Source: Siderastrea radians
Lineage: Eukaryota > Cnidaria > Anthozoa > Scleractinia > Rhizangiidae
Direction: 5' to 3'
Length of the DNA: 64,000 bases
Assembly: GCA_964017195.1 (NCBI GenBank)
Contig: OZ024890.1
Span: 50,335,593-50,399,592, forward strand
In this document: positions 10,975-22,201 of the stretch, one piece after another
Layout of the letters: each line of letters opens with the position of its first letter
Position numbering within the stretch: position 1 is the first letter of the stretch
Notes under the pieces: model-generated
What the model was told of the DNA's origin: nothing
Database searches by the model: none
Seen by the model: the letters and a program-made list of their open reading frames with translations, nothing else
Translations under genes and position numbers: made by a program

Positions 10975-11474
10975 GCTTGTGGCTCTCAAAGTTGACGGAA
11001 CAAAAAAAAGGATTTTTGGACCAATTTTGTAGGTAACGGGCTAAATTTCCACTCTTTTTATCCTTGTCGGTTAAAACTCTTCAACTCAAATTTTCATGGT
11101 TGATGGTAAAACTTTCTCTTATCTGTCGGTTCATGGCTTGAAAAACTTTGCTAATTGAAGGATTTTCCCTTTAACCTTTAACGATGTTTGGCGGTGAGTT
11201 GTGCACTATCCGGTGAATGCATCGAGTCTTTTATCCACAATTTCAGGTTTGGACGGTAACTTTTTAAAATGCAAACTTCCTTCATGTGTTAAAATAGTGT
11301 ATCATCGTACACCACATGATGTGGCCATTTCAAGACCTTTAGGACGTTTAGTACGGGTGAGCGAGATTTTCTCTTTGGCTCTGTTGATTAACAGTTATTC
11401 ACTGAAGTGGACATGGTTGAGGTAAATATCTATCACTCTTCACCGACACTGAGGTGAATAATTGTTTTAGTATG

Positions 11475-11644
11475 TACCAAACCAGTGGATAGCCAGTACC
11501 AAATAGTTCCCACTTTTCTGAGAATTGAGGAAAAACTCGCGCGCGAAATACACAGAAATGCCGTGAGGTGAATAGCAGCTACTATCCCGAGTTGAGTAGC
11601 CAATCAGAGCGCGCAAAAAACATTCAGTATCCACTGGTTTGGTA
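11475..11644. mobile_element. 170-bp MITE
   Basis: The termini TACCAAACCAGTGGATA and TATCCACTGGTTTGGTA are perfect inverted repeats of 17 bp. The interior includes GAGTAGCCAATCAGAGCGCG. One end of the same family recurs alone at about 60447-60464. Confidence 0.8.
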
Positions 11645-11722
11645 TATTCTAAATATTTTTATACTGATAAAAGAAAAACAAAGGAACTGAAGGCAGAATA
11701 GTCTCAAATTTGGAAACAAAAA

Positions 11723-11787
11723 GAGGTCAAGTGATTGGATGAGGGGGGTTCATGTGACAAATGATAACCCTCAACCGTCCGGACCTC
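11723..11787 (+). repeat. Inverted-repeat core, plus orientation
   Basis: Good copy: GAGGTCAAGTGATTGGATGA through CAACCGTCCGGACCTC. Confidence 0.8.
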
Positions 11788-12390
11788 GGTATAATAGTGG
11801 TTAGGTTCGAACATTTATATTACTTTAGCAGATGGCTGCTGTCCTTGTGGGAAAGTAGGATGCTATAGTGGTGTATACATGATGAGTTGCACGTGCGTAG
11901 ATAAGCTAAGGCCATATGGAGTTTCCTCTTTCAGATCCAAAATATGAACATAAGCACGTTCAGTAACGAAACTTACTTTAAATTAAATATAGTGTTTCTT
12001 CTTCCACAAATTCTACCACCAATTTTTAACGAGCTTTGCCTTTAGCCAATATATAAAAACGTCACCTTTAACTTTTTTGAATTTCAGCAGGTTTACGTTC
12101 TTATAAACCTCTTCATAATAACAACATCGTCTCTACTTTTTATGCTTTCCCTGTTGGCAAAATTTTGCGCATACCACTTTCTTTGACGACCTTAGTTATA
12201 GCCTGAATTTTAGCCGGCCCCTCCTCTAGTCTCTACTCTTAAGAAAAAGCGATCAGAAGATACGGCTGAAGGCCCGAGCTTGGAGTTTTCACCTTGGCTT
12301 CTATGTAGGTGCATCAATGATATTTTTATACCGAAAAAAAGAAAAGGAAAGTAAAAAGAAAACAAATCCCAAGTTTATAGGAAACAAAAT

Positions 12391-12458
12391 GAGATCAAGT
12401 GAGTGGATGAGGGGTGGTTCATGATTCAAGTATGATAACCCTCAACCGTCCGGACCTC
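12391..12458 (+). repeat. Inverted-repeat core, plus orientation
   Basis: Starts GAGATC instead of GAGGTC; otherwise close to the 1207 copy. It lies only 670 bp after the previous plus core, with no minus core between, so the left region is not a simple run of complete units. Confidence 0.8.
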
Positions 12459-13767
12459 GAGTGTAGTTTGAGTAAGTTTAATATTTATATTACTTTGGCA
12501 GACGGCTGCTTTCCTTGTGGGAAAGCAGGATATTTAGATTGATGTATACATATGATCAACTGCGCGTGCGTAGATAAGCTAACGATGAATGGAGTTTTCC
12601 TCTTTCAAATCCAAAATATAAACATAGAAGGTAATCCACTTACGAAGTACGTTCATCCGCACCTACTTCAAATATCGTATTTCTTCTTCCACAAACTCTA
12701 ACACTACTTTTAACGAGCTTGCCCTTTGACTTTTTAAAAATAATTTTTCAGCGGTCTATCTCAGAGTTTTTCCCAAAAAATGTGTATCATTTTCACCTAA
12801 TCAAAGTGTGGTGAATTCTGCTTACTAACATAACCCTAAATAGACCTAAAATGTAAAACTCGAACACAAGAAATTATCCAAACAAAAACATCACAGATAC
12901 TTTACACCTCAGCGGGTAACGCAAGACTGTCCTCGGTTTGCAAGCCGCAAAACGTCCTTTATTTAGTTTTTCAAGACTCTTTCGAATGCAGTTCAGTTAT
13001 CGATCTCTCGACGAAAAAAGGTTCCTTGTAGCCTGTTTTAGGCTATTTTCTGCTAACAATAGAGGCCACTCGGCATATGTAAATTATTGCCCGTTTTTTC
13101 GACTCATTTCAATATATAGAAGGTGACGTAAGACAAGATGATTGCGTTACTGATCATGAACGACAACATAATGTGAATAAAAGGGAAAGTACCTGACATG
13201 GCATTCCCGTAATCAACTCGCGGAAGATTATTCTAACTTTGAAAGGAGGCTGTGTTTGGATTAACAACATCTCAGCACAAGCTATTTTTTTTTAATTTTA
13301 AATCAGTTTTAAAAATGCTTATATGCCTATATTTTGAGGAAGATTAACTGAGCTTAGTGAGCGTTCACTCTACTGGATAATCGACAAATTAAAACACCAC
13401 TATCAATCAAAATATTGCCCATGCATAACACTGACAACATTGTCCTTTACGCTTGCAAACTTAAAATGTTTTTCCCACTTAGTGAATATGAAATAAAAAT
13501 ATGATGCAGCATTGATTACAAGGTCCGAATGGTAGAGGGTCTATCAAAATCCCTTCTTTAACTTGATCTCACATTTCATCTTTTATCCTTTGTGTTCAAA
13601 TCGTGGTTCTATTCGTCGAACAAAAACAAATAAAACAAAGCAAAACATCTTCCCCAGTTAAGGCCCTTCAGGCCTTGCAGGGCAATTTTGATGACATTTG
13701 AAATTGATTCGGAGTCACAGAATTTATTGTTAAGTTTGCCGACACAGCGTTCGATAATTACCTTACA

Positions 13768-16471
13768 GCTCAAAAACTGACCCCCCTAATGAAAAGTATG
13801 ATCACATCTTCTTCGAGGCTTCTACAGAAAAGAAACTAAATCAAATTGAGCAGGATAGCTGCGAGGGTTCTTTGACGAGAGCAGAATGCCTAAAGGCACT
13901 TAAAGAAATGGATTCCAATAAAACACCGGGCTCTGACGGGTTACCTGCTGAATTTTATAAAATCTTTTGGAATGATATTGCTGACTTCCTTCTTGGTTCA
14001 ATCAATTATGCTTATAAAACAGGGCAACTATCCGTATCTCAGAAGCGTGGAATCGTTAAACTCATTCCAAAAAAAGATGCAGAGCCATATTATGTTAAAA
14101 ACTGGCGCCCAATATCTCTGTTAAACTGCGACTACAAACTGGCTACAAAAGCTGTCGCTAATCGACTCAAACAAGTACTTCCTAAACTTATTGATAACGA
14201 TCAGACCGGCTTTTTTAAAGGTAGATTTATTGGGGAGAACATCAGACTTATTGATAGTGTCATTAATTTTACAGCTGCTAAAAAACATTCCTGGGCTTCT
14301 AGTTTTCCTTGATTTTGAGAAAGCCTTCGATACAGTAGAGTGGCCTTTCATACAGAAAACCTTTCAACACTTTAATTTTGGCCCATCCATTATCAGCTGG
14401 ATTAAGCTCTTTTATCATGATATAGAAACCTGTATCTTGAACAATGGCTGGTCTAGTAATTTTTTCAAACTAGAAAGAGGGGTAAGACAAGGCTGTCCGC
14501 TGTCACCTTATCTGTTCATTCTATGTGCAGAGGTCCTTGCGGACGCAATAAGAAATGACAATAACATCAAAGGTATAACAGTTGATGGACAGGAAATTAA
14601 AATCAGTTTATATGCAGACGATACAACTCTTATTCTAGATGGATCTAGGGCATCTTTCCAAAATTCCCTGCAGGTATTAGAGCTTTTTAGTTTGATATCA
14701 GGTCTCCGATTAAATTATAAAAAAACAGAAGTGCTGTGGATTGGCGCCAATGCGGGTAGCGAAGAAAAATTGTGTCCAGAACATGATTTGAAATGGATGA
14801 AAAATAAAGTCAAAACTCTAGGTGTCTGGCTCTCAACCGACCCAATAATAACGATGAAAGCTAACTATGATGAAAAGTTAACAAAACTCAAGGCAAGCTT
14901 GAGCTGCTGGGAACTGCGAAGATTAAGTCTACTTGGAAAAATCACAGTGTTAAAAAGCTTAATTGTTTCTCAGCTCACGTATATTTTGTCACCTTTGCCA
15001 ACAAACCATTGTGCTGTTGACGAGGTCAACACCCTTTTCTTCAAGTTTTTGTGGAATGGCAAAGGTGACAAGATCAAGCGTGATGTAATGATCAGTGAAT
15101 ACGAAGATGGAGGACTAAAGATGATTGATATAAGACTTTTCACCCAAGCCTTAAAACTAAACTGGGTGAAAAAGTACTTTGACACAGGAAATCATGCAAA
15201 ATGGAAGCTGTTTTTCAATTTACAAATAAGAGACTTAGGAGGCGGTACTATCTTCAAAGGCAATCTGCACAAAAAGGATTTACTAGCCTACTTCAAGGTA
15301 TCAGATGTTTTCTTGCAAGAAATTTTGCAAACCTGGTCAAATATTAACTACGAAGATAATATTTCTTCAAAGGAACAGTTACTTTCACAGTATCTCTGGC
15401 TAAACTCTCTCATTCGAGTCAATAATAAACCAATACACTATCCAGCATGGTCTTCTCAAGGAATACAGAATATTGGTCATTTGATGGAAAATGAGACTAG
15501 ATTTCTATCCTTCTCTGAATTCAAAGAGCGTTATAATATCAAGACAAACTTTCTATCTTTCTGTGGAGTAATATCAGCCATAAAACAATTGGTCATAATC
15601 TTTAAGAAAAACGCCTCTCACGAAAACACCAACTATGAAAGTTTTCTTGATAAGTTTTTAAAGGCCAAAAATCCAAATAGAGCTGCATACAAAAAACTTG
15701 TAGAAAAGAAACAAAAGCAGCCCGTTAACAGCCAAACGAAATGGTCGGTGGACTGCATGATAGAAGAAAATGAAACTATTGACTGGAAGACTGCTTACAA
15801 GTTACCTTTTCAATGTACGAAAATATCAAAACTTCTTGTTTTTCAATTTAAACTCTTACACAGGAGACTGGCCACTAATAATTTCTTAAGAAAAATAAAT
15901 CTGAACGACAACGACCTTTGCAGCTTCTGCCAACTGGAAGAGGAAACTCTTATCCATCTTTTCTGGAACTGTACGGTAACTTCCTCCTTTTGGGATAATT
16001 TTAAGCAATGGCTGCTCAATAATGAAACTTCTCTACGTTCGCTTGAGTTAACGCCTTCCTTGGTTATAGGTTTAAAGCCCCACCCATTTCTTCGCAAATA
16101 TTTCTACTTTTTATTCTTAGTCGCAAGACTTTACATTTGGACCTGTAGAACACGATGTACTCGTCCTACGATAGACAATTTCCCCCTTTTCCTCTCACAT
16201 TACAATCTTTGAAAGATATTTTTTCCTGCCTTTTGCGGATTGAGGACCACATATGTGGAACGGTAGCTAGGTATGTCAGTATTATGTAAGTGTTATGTTA
16301 TCTATTAAGTAAGTATGTAACTAATGTTCTTTAAGTGAAGTGTAGTATGTATGGCATGTATTATGTAAATATGATGTCATGTAAGTTAGTATGTAAATAT
16401 TATGTAAGTTATGTCTGTAAGTTAGTATGTTAGACGTAATGCAAGTAAATAAAGTGTAAAAAAAAAAAAAA
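13768..16471 (+). mobile_element. 5'-truncated L1/Tx1-like LINE with 12-bp target duplication
   Basis: AATTACCTTACA lies on both sides (13756-13767 and 16472-16483). Between the copies is a plus-strand LINE piece that starts inside the reverse transcriptase frame and ends in a poly(A) run (about 16458-16471) preceded by AAATAAA. The 3' UTR (16213-16457) is rich in ATGTAAGT/GTATGTAA phrases. Truncation at the 5' end, a variable-length target duplication and a poly(A) tail are the products expected of target-primed reverse transcription. The host gap at this point is a diverged array module. Confidence 0.9.
13770..16212 (+). pseudogene. LINE ORF2 (reverse transcriptase plus C-terminal Cys/His motif), frameshifted
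   Basis: The coding frame is open from the truncation point. It runs through the early RT block (NKTPGSDGLPAEFYKIFW, then NWRPISLLNCDYK, then DQTGFFKGRFIGENIRL) to an A-run near 14280, where one extra A moves the reading frame. The rest, 14287-16212, is open. It carries LLVFLDFEKAFDTVEW (RT block with the first catalytic Asp), GVRQGCPLSPYLF, the catalytic YADDT at 14611-14625, GLRLNYKKTEVLW and the C-terminal motif CSFCQLEEETLIHLFWNC (C-x2-C, H, C). The endonuclease and 5' part are missing because of the truncation. The L1/Tx1 affiliation rests on the IGENIRL and C-terminal Cys/His pattern and is inference. The single-base slip and loss of the endonuclease make it non-autonomous. Confidence 0.9.
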
Positions 16472-16483
16472 AATTACCTTACA

Positions 16484-16940
16484 CTAATAATCACAAAATA
16501 TACCAAAATTGCTGTTTGTTTGACTGTTTTAATATGTTACACAAAATGCGGAGAATAAATAACTGTACTTTGCCAGAACAATTTTGTTTCAAACTAAACT
16601 GAATGAACCGGTACTATCGTAAAAGAAAGCGTAGGTAGGTAGCAGTGAATAAGAAAAAGCGTCACTGGTTTTTTTTTTCTTTCTTTCTCTTTTTTTTCAA
16701 AGGAAATAGAAGTGGTAATATTAAAAATATTGCCTCTAAGGAATTTATGAATAAAGAACATAAAGCAGCACTAATCGCGGTACTGGGTTGTGCCAGGCAT
16801 TACGCGGGAGTTTATAAAGATTTGTTCTGGTTACTTAGCTTGTCTACGCACGCGTGTTTAATAATGCATCCCGCAATGAAGACAGTCTTTTCCCACAAAC
16901 AGACAAACACATAAAAATGTAACTTTTACATGAAAAAATC
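16484..16940. other. Sequence without recognisable gene
   Basis: AT-rich, with a T/C-rich run at 16670-16700. From about 16830 it becomes the usual left flank of a minus core (TCTACGCACGCGTG, TTTTCCCACAAAC). Confidence 0.5.
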
Positions 16941-17013
16941 GAGGACCGGACGGTTGAGGGTTATCAATCCAAATCTCTTTGAATCACTACCTCTCATCCA
17001 CTCACATGACCTC
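16941..17013 (-). repeat. Inverted-repeat core, minus orientation
   Basis: GAGGACCGGACGGTTGAGGG through CACATGACCTC. With the plus core at 17771 it forms an inverted pair about 800 bp apart. Confidence 0.8.
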
Positions 17014-17425
17014 ATTTTTTTACCGTTTAAAACTATGGAATAATTTTTCAGTTCTCCTTGCGCTACGTTCACATCTAAATGGATTTCTGGCAATTTATCA
17101 TCGAAATTTTAAAACTTTCTGGGAACAGCTACACTTCTAAGATATTCCAAATTCACATATTGGAACTCATTTCAGCAACAACATTTAAAGAAATTATTTT
17201 ACATGGGATTTCATATAAGTAAAAGGCCAATAGGAAAGACAGCATTTTCTCGGTGCGAGCAACAACGCGTTGCGCGCGAGTCAGTTACGCATCATGTGGA
17301 CAAGTCACCCAGTCAAGCATCAATATTTATGTTGTTTATAACTATTTTAGCAGATAACGTTTGCCGTAACTTGAATTTTAACTAGCTTATTTAGGTTTCG
17401 CTTTGCATATATCTGATCCTTTACT
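17014..17425. other. Sequence without recognisable gene
   Basis: Nothing beyond short open frames. A G/C-rich palindromic patch containing ACGCGTTGCGCGCGAG lies near 17265. Confidence 0.4.
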
Positions 17426-17770
17426 GAACTTTTTTATAATAATCATATTTGATTTCCCACTCCCTTTGCTCCCTAGAAAATTCAGAATTAAATATTCTGT
17501 GTAGTCACTACTTTCCTCGGAATCGACTTCGTCGTCGACTTTTCGCTGTCCCTCTTAGCAAAATATTGTCCAAACCACTTACTACGATAGCCTGAATTTT
17601 AACTGTCTTCTCTAGTCTCTACTATCATGAGAAAAAGATGAGAAGATACAGGCTGAAGTCCAGCCTCGATCTTGGAGCTTTTACCTTGGTTTTGTTTACG
17701 AGCGTGAATGATATTTTATACTAGAAAAAGAAAAAGGAAGGCAAGAAAAAAACACATCAGGAAACAAAAA

Positions 17771-17839
17771 GAGGTCAAGTGAGTGGATGAGGGGTGGTTC
17801 ATGAATTCAAGTATGATAACCCTCAACCGTCCGGACCTC
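17771..17839 (+). repeat. Inverted-repeat core, plus orientation
   Basis: Equivalent of the core at 1207-1275 in copy A; nearly identical. Confidence 0.8.
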
Positions 17840-19689
17840 GATTTAGTTATGTTTAAATTCCCTACTTATATCACTGTGGCAGACAATTGCTTCTCTTGTG
17901 GGAAAGTGGGATGATAGCGTGATATAAATAGAGAATCAGCTGTGCGTGCGTAGACGGGTTAACGACACAAACATATAAGACAAATGATACTTAAATTATA
18001 GTGTTTCTTCTTCCACAAACTCCACCACCAATTTTAAACAAGTCTGCCCCAGTCTCAGAGTTATATGTGTTTGTCTGATCAACGGGTTTTCGTTTAACCA
18101 GAGTGTGGTGAATTCTGTTTACTAAAATAACCCTAAATAGAACTAAAATGTTGAGAAGAACACAAGAAATTAGCTAACAATATAAATGACATATATTTTA
18201 CTTCCGAGCGGGTAACGCAAGTTCGTAAGTGCATGATTTTCACGGTTCTTAGTTTTCATTTCTGATGAACAGAAGAGACTGTCCTCGGTTTGCAGGCAAA
18301 ACGTGTAAAATCGGTTGTGCTTTAGCTTGCTTTTCAAGACTCTTAGGAATGTAGTTCACATTTAGTTATCGCTCAATGAAAAGATTGCTTGCAGCCTATT
18401 TTGGGCTCTTATGTCTCCCAAGCTGCTCAACATATGTAAATTTTTGCACGTTTTTCGACTTATTTATATAATATGACGTAAGACAAGGTGATCGAGCTTT
18501 TTTTTAACAACAACATATACAGTGAGCATAAAAGGGAAAATACCTGTCATTCCGTAACGAATTTTCGAACTCGAAGTAGATTATTCTAATAATGAAAGAG
18601 GACTATGTTTGGATTGATTAGATCTCAACACAGGCTACGATAAATATTATAATTCCGTTGTTGAAATGCGTACACAGTTTTGCGTATTGTAAGGTATTAT
18701 TGTAAAGTACTGTACGATAAGACTATATTTTGAGAAAGAATTATCCATGCATAACACTGATAATATTGTCCTCTACATTTAACTTGCATGAACCTTAAAT
18801 GTTTTTCTCACAACGTGAATACAGTCGAATAACGGCCACCTCTTCACAACGGCCACTTTTTTGTGAACCGGCGGACAGCCCATATATTCACACTTGTTTT
18901 AACCTCTCTACAACGGCCACCCCTTCATAACGGCAACAGCCACTAAAGTGCGTCCCACGTGCACAGCCCCAATTGCCCAAATAACCTCTCCACAACGGCC
19001 ACTTAAGAGCGAACAACATTTTTGTTCTGAGCAGCTCGTTTCTGTTTTATTGATTATTTTGATCGTTTTATGTATTAATATGCCAGATGTGCTATGATAA
19101 GCAGTTTTAAAAATGAAAACTTTCTATCCGTTCCCCCCAAAAGTGGTGTCTTGTTACTTGCCTACCTCCCCATTAACGGCCATCTCTCTACAACGGCCAC
19201 TCACCTCTGTCACAAGGTTAACTTGACCTCACACTCCGTTTTTATCCTTTGCATTCAAAATCGTGGGTCTATTCGTCGAGTGATTACCTTCAGGGCTTTC
19301 TCCCTTTCTCTTATAGGCAAATTGACACAATCACTCAGTCTTCGGTAGTTTTGATGCAGATTTCCTCGTTTTAAGCTTGTTGATAACATGGCACGTCTCT
19401 GCCCTGTACGTGTTTAAGCAGCATATTTTCAAACCCCTGAAGCAGCACTTCCGTTGAATTGGCAAAGGAAAAACAACTGAGGAAGGATGATGTCAACAAG
19501 TATGAACTTCATGCTAAAAAATCGCAGTTTGACAAAAAAAGAGTTTGGATGTGAAGAAAGCAGTTAAAATGCGTGGTATATAAATAAAATAGAAAAAAAT
19601 ATATGTATATATAATCAGTTTCTGATATAATACAATATTATCAATACAAATTAAATGCTTAGAAATATGATACAAATAAAGCGACAAAA

Positions 19690-19806
19690 CATTCTTATAG
19701 GTCACTGCTACTTAAAAAGTCAGTAATTAATTTATTTTTCAGATAAGATTTAAAAGAAGAGATCCGATTTTGAGGTTTGAAGAGTAGTGTCAAGGTTGTT
19801 CCAGAT
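19690..19806 (-). pseudogene. LINE RT 3'-terminal fragment in copy B
   Basis: Minus-strand equivalent of the piece at 3190-3297. It encodes the last residues and stop and is cut by the duplication breakpoint at CCAGAT. A 3-bp difference (AAGAAGAGATCC here) marks it off from copy A. Confidence 0.6.
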
Positions 19807-19875
19807 TTTTCCTATGGTCAGTAAGCAGGCCTATGTCACATATGAACCTAGTTATATGGCCTCGCTCACCACGAG

Positions 19876-19950
19876 TCCCCCATAGCTAAGTGGTTAGAGC
19901 ATCCAACTGGCATCTGGAAGGTCATGGGTTCGACTCCCGTTGGGAGGACT
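19876..19950 (+). ncRNA. tRNA-like unit, head of a tRNA-derived SINE
   Basis: Folds as a near-complete tRNA. The acceptor arms GTCCCCC and GGAGGAC have one mismatch. The A box TAGCTAAGTGG and B box GGTTCGACTCC match the Pol III internal promoter consensus. The anticodon loop CTGGCAT would read GGC (Ala), with one mispair in the stem. The following ACTCAGATTTTTTCTGAG forms a small hairpin. The stem mismatches and the tail make a SINE head more likely than a working tRNA gene. Confidence 0.65.
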
Positions 19951-20043
19951 CAGATTTTTTCTGAGTAATCGTGTCTGATTCAACATTTCTTCCTTTTAAC
20001 ACATTAATATTTCTCACAGTCGTCACTCCATTATCATAAATAC

Positions 20044-20345
20044 AAAGTATGTTAACTACTATTAATATATGTTTACAACTTGCCAGTTATCCTAAGTATT
20101 TAAAAGAGCTATTAAATGTACGACTGTCATCTATAATCTTAAAGGTACTGATATTCTACAAGAGAGGATGAAGTGTATTCTATCATTACCAAAACCAGCA
20201 ACTACCACGTGTGGCCTGCACTCTTTCAAATATTGCGTGGTGAAATTATGGAAGTCGTTTCCAGATAATTTTAGAAGAGAATAACTAACTAGTTTTAAAC
20301 GTCTTTTGAAAACAGTCTCTTTTCAAGAATGATTTCTAGCCCATT
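20044..20345 (+). pseudogene. Diverged RT C-terminal fragment outside the array
   Basis: Matches the RT piece of the array units (ACTATTAATATATGTTTACA onward, with CTGATATTCTA, CCAAAACCAGCAACTACCACG and GGCCTGCACTCTTTC). It has a 17-bp insertion after GATATTCTA, several stops, and no flanking DNA in common downstream of CCATTACAATCAGC, where the sequence jumps to a later part of the unit. It is a broken, older copy. Confidence 0.7.
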
Positions 20346-20581
20346 ACAATCAGCCTATTTCTAAGATACACACTAACATTCACACAATACTGTAATTTGG
20401 CAGCATAGCAGATAAGTATCAATTCTTTATTTATTGATGTATATGAACACATTTTTCTCTTTCGAAAGCAAATTCGTCGCCTTGTGACGCACGTGCGTTT
20501 AATTGTCCATCGATCCCACAATGAAGCCGGTGATTTCCCAAAAATATATATATAAATGTGCAACTTTTGCATCAGAATGTC

Positions 20582-20649
20582 GATGTCCAGACGGTTGAGG
20601 GTTATCAATCCACTTTGAATCACTACCCCTCATCCACTCACTTGACCTC
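20582..20649 (-). repeat. Inverted-repeat core, minus orientation
   Basis: GATGTCCAGACGGTTGAGGG through CACTTGACCTC; first-type flank (TTTCCCAAAAATATA). Confidence 0.75.
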
Positions 20650-20989
20650 ATTTTTCCCGACTTTTTTTTTGCGAACAATTATGTCGACTAGAAACATTAA
20701 CTTTGATTCCATAATCATCTTTTGCTCAAACATACCACGAAAACATACAAACTAACATTCACACAATACTGTAATTTGGCAGCATAGCAGATAAGTATCA
20801 ATTCCTTATTTATTGATGTGTACGAAGACATTTTTCTCTTTCGAAAGGAAATTCGTCGCCTTGTGAGTAAACTCGGTGCTTAACATTTCAATTTTTGCAG
20901 AAAGCGACCGCGACCTTGGCCCCAGTTTACCTCTCGCAGTCCAGTCGCTGTCGCCCCAAAAACGTTTGATGCTTAAGTTCTCTAGTATC

Positions 20990-21062
20990 GAGGTCTGGAC
21001 GGCTGAGGGTTATCAATGCAAATCGTTTTTAATCACTACCCCTCATCCACTCACTTGTCCTC
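20990..21062 (-). repeat. Inverted-repeat core, minus orientation, second type
   Basis: GAGGTCTGGACGGCTGAGGG, preceded by TGCTTAAGTTCTCTAGTATC. Together with 20582 it is the right half of a partial unit that precedes the array proper. Confidence 0.8.
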
Positions 21063-21520
21063 ATTGTCTATTTTTATCTATTATTATTTTAATTTTTTTT
21101 ACCGTTCTGGAAATTTTTTCAGGACAAAGAAATGCAGTGATGAGCCAGACTGTCTTCATTCGGGGCCTTCTCTGAGAGCCAAATTGACACAGTTACTCTT
21201 CCATATGAAATAATATAAATAGTGAATAAATAGGAATTCATGGGAATTACTGTCTTAGCAGTGGCACTTAAGCTAACTTTTCAAGACTCTTTTGGATATT
21301 TTTCGAAAATAAAAAGCGGAATTGTTTGTGGTCTGTTTTGTGCTTGAACAATATCTTCAACACATGTAAATTACACGTTTTTCGATTGAATTCAATAAAT
21401 AGTACATGACGTAATTAAGACAAGACGATCGAAGTAGAATTAACGATTAGAATAAATAAAAGGGAAAGTACCTGACACTATACACGAAATAACAAAAATC
21501 AGGAAAAATATGTTAGGGTT

Positions 21521-22201
21521 ATTCAGCTTAATTTTGATAAGCATGTCTCTCTAGTTTGTAATAAAGTCAATAATCAGCTTTACAAGGCGTTTATTTGGCC
21601 TCACTTTCAATACTGTTCAACAGCATAGAACTTTTGCAGTTCCAGGAACCGCGAAAAGTTAGAGGCACTAAACAGACGCCCGCTACGCATTGTTTTTCAT
21701 GACAAAGATTCGACTTATAAGTAGTTATTAGATAAATCTAACACCACTTCTCTTTACAATAAGAGAATACAAAGTATGTTAACTACTATTTACAAATATT
21801 TACACCTTGTCACTTATCCTAAGTATTTTAAAGAACTATTAACTGTACGACTGTCTATCTATAATCTTAAAGGTACTGATATTCTATCGTTACCAAAACC
21901 AGCAACTACTAATTATGGTCTGCTGTCCCTAGCTCGCAGAACCCCGTTTTTCTCCTGCTCCCCTTCCCCTTCCCCGTTTACGCCTGCTACGCAGGCTAAT
22001 GGCCTGCACTCTTTCAAATATTGTTCGGTGAAATTATGGAACTCATTACCTGATAATATTAGAAGAGAATGTCCTCTAACTAGTTTTAAACGTCTTTTGA
22101 AAACAGTCCGGCTCTTTCCAAGAATGATCTTTAGCCTATTAGAATCTTCAATGAACAATGACAGGCTACGTTTAACATTGCTGTATGATTTAATAATTTA
22201 A
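21521..22201 (+). pseudogene. Jockey/CR1-like RT C-terminal fragment, unit 0
   Basis: Encodes the C-terminal region of a non-LTR retrotransposon reverse transcriptase. FDKHVSLVCNKVNNQ is followed by LYKAFIWPHFQYCST, EALNRRPLRIVFHDKDSTY and the typical KLWNSLPDNIRRECPLTSFK. The catalytic RT core lies upstream in such elements and is absent here. GAAAAGTTAGAGGCACTAAAC keeps the ancestral frame at the point where the inner units carry an extra TA. A stop follows YCST. An in-frame 84-bp insert interrupts it at 21919-22002. The presence of only this piece in every unit suggests that it was trapped in the unit before amplification. Confidence 0.75.
21919..22002. mobile_element. 84-bp C-rich MITE-like insert in the RT fragment
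   Basis: Present only in unit 0. It lies between AATTATGG and CCTGCACTC, ends with CGCCTGCTACGCAGGCTA (itself palindromic around GCCTGC and GCAGGC) and adds exactly 28 in-frame codons. C-rich, unlike its surroundings. Confidence 0.65.

Larger units (their letters stand above)
17426..19806. repeat. Segmental duplication, copy B
   Basis: Second copy of 860-3297, same orientation. It lacks the GGAGTTA block on its left and the extra 64-bp unit, and ends within the LINE fragment, after which unrelated sequence follows. The CGGCCAC-rich block here is 18822-19205. Confidence 0.85.

Noticed and set aside
19876..19950. Functional tRNA-Ala gene
   Set aside because: There are mismatches in the acceptor and anticodon stems, and a SINE-like tail follows.
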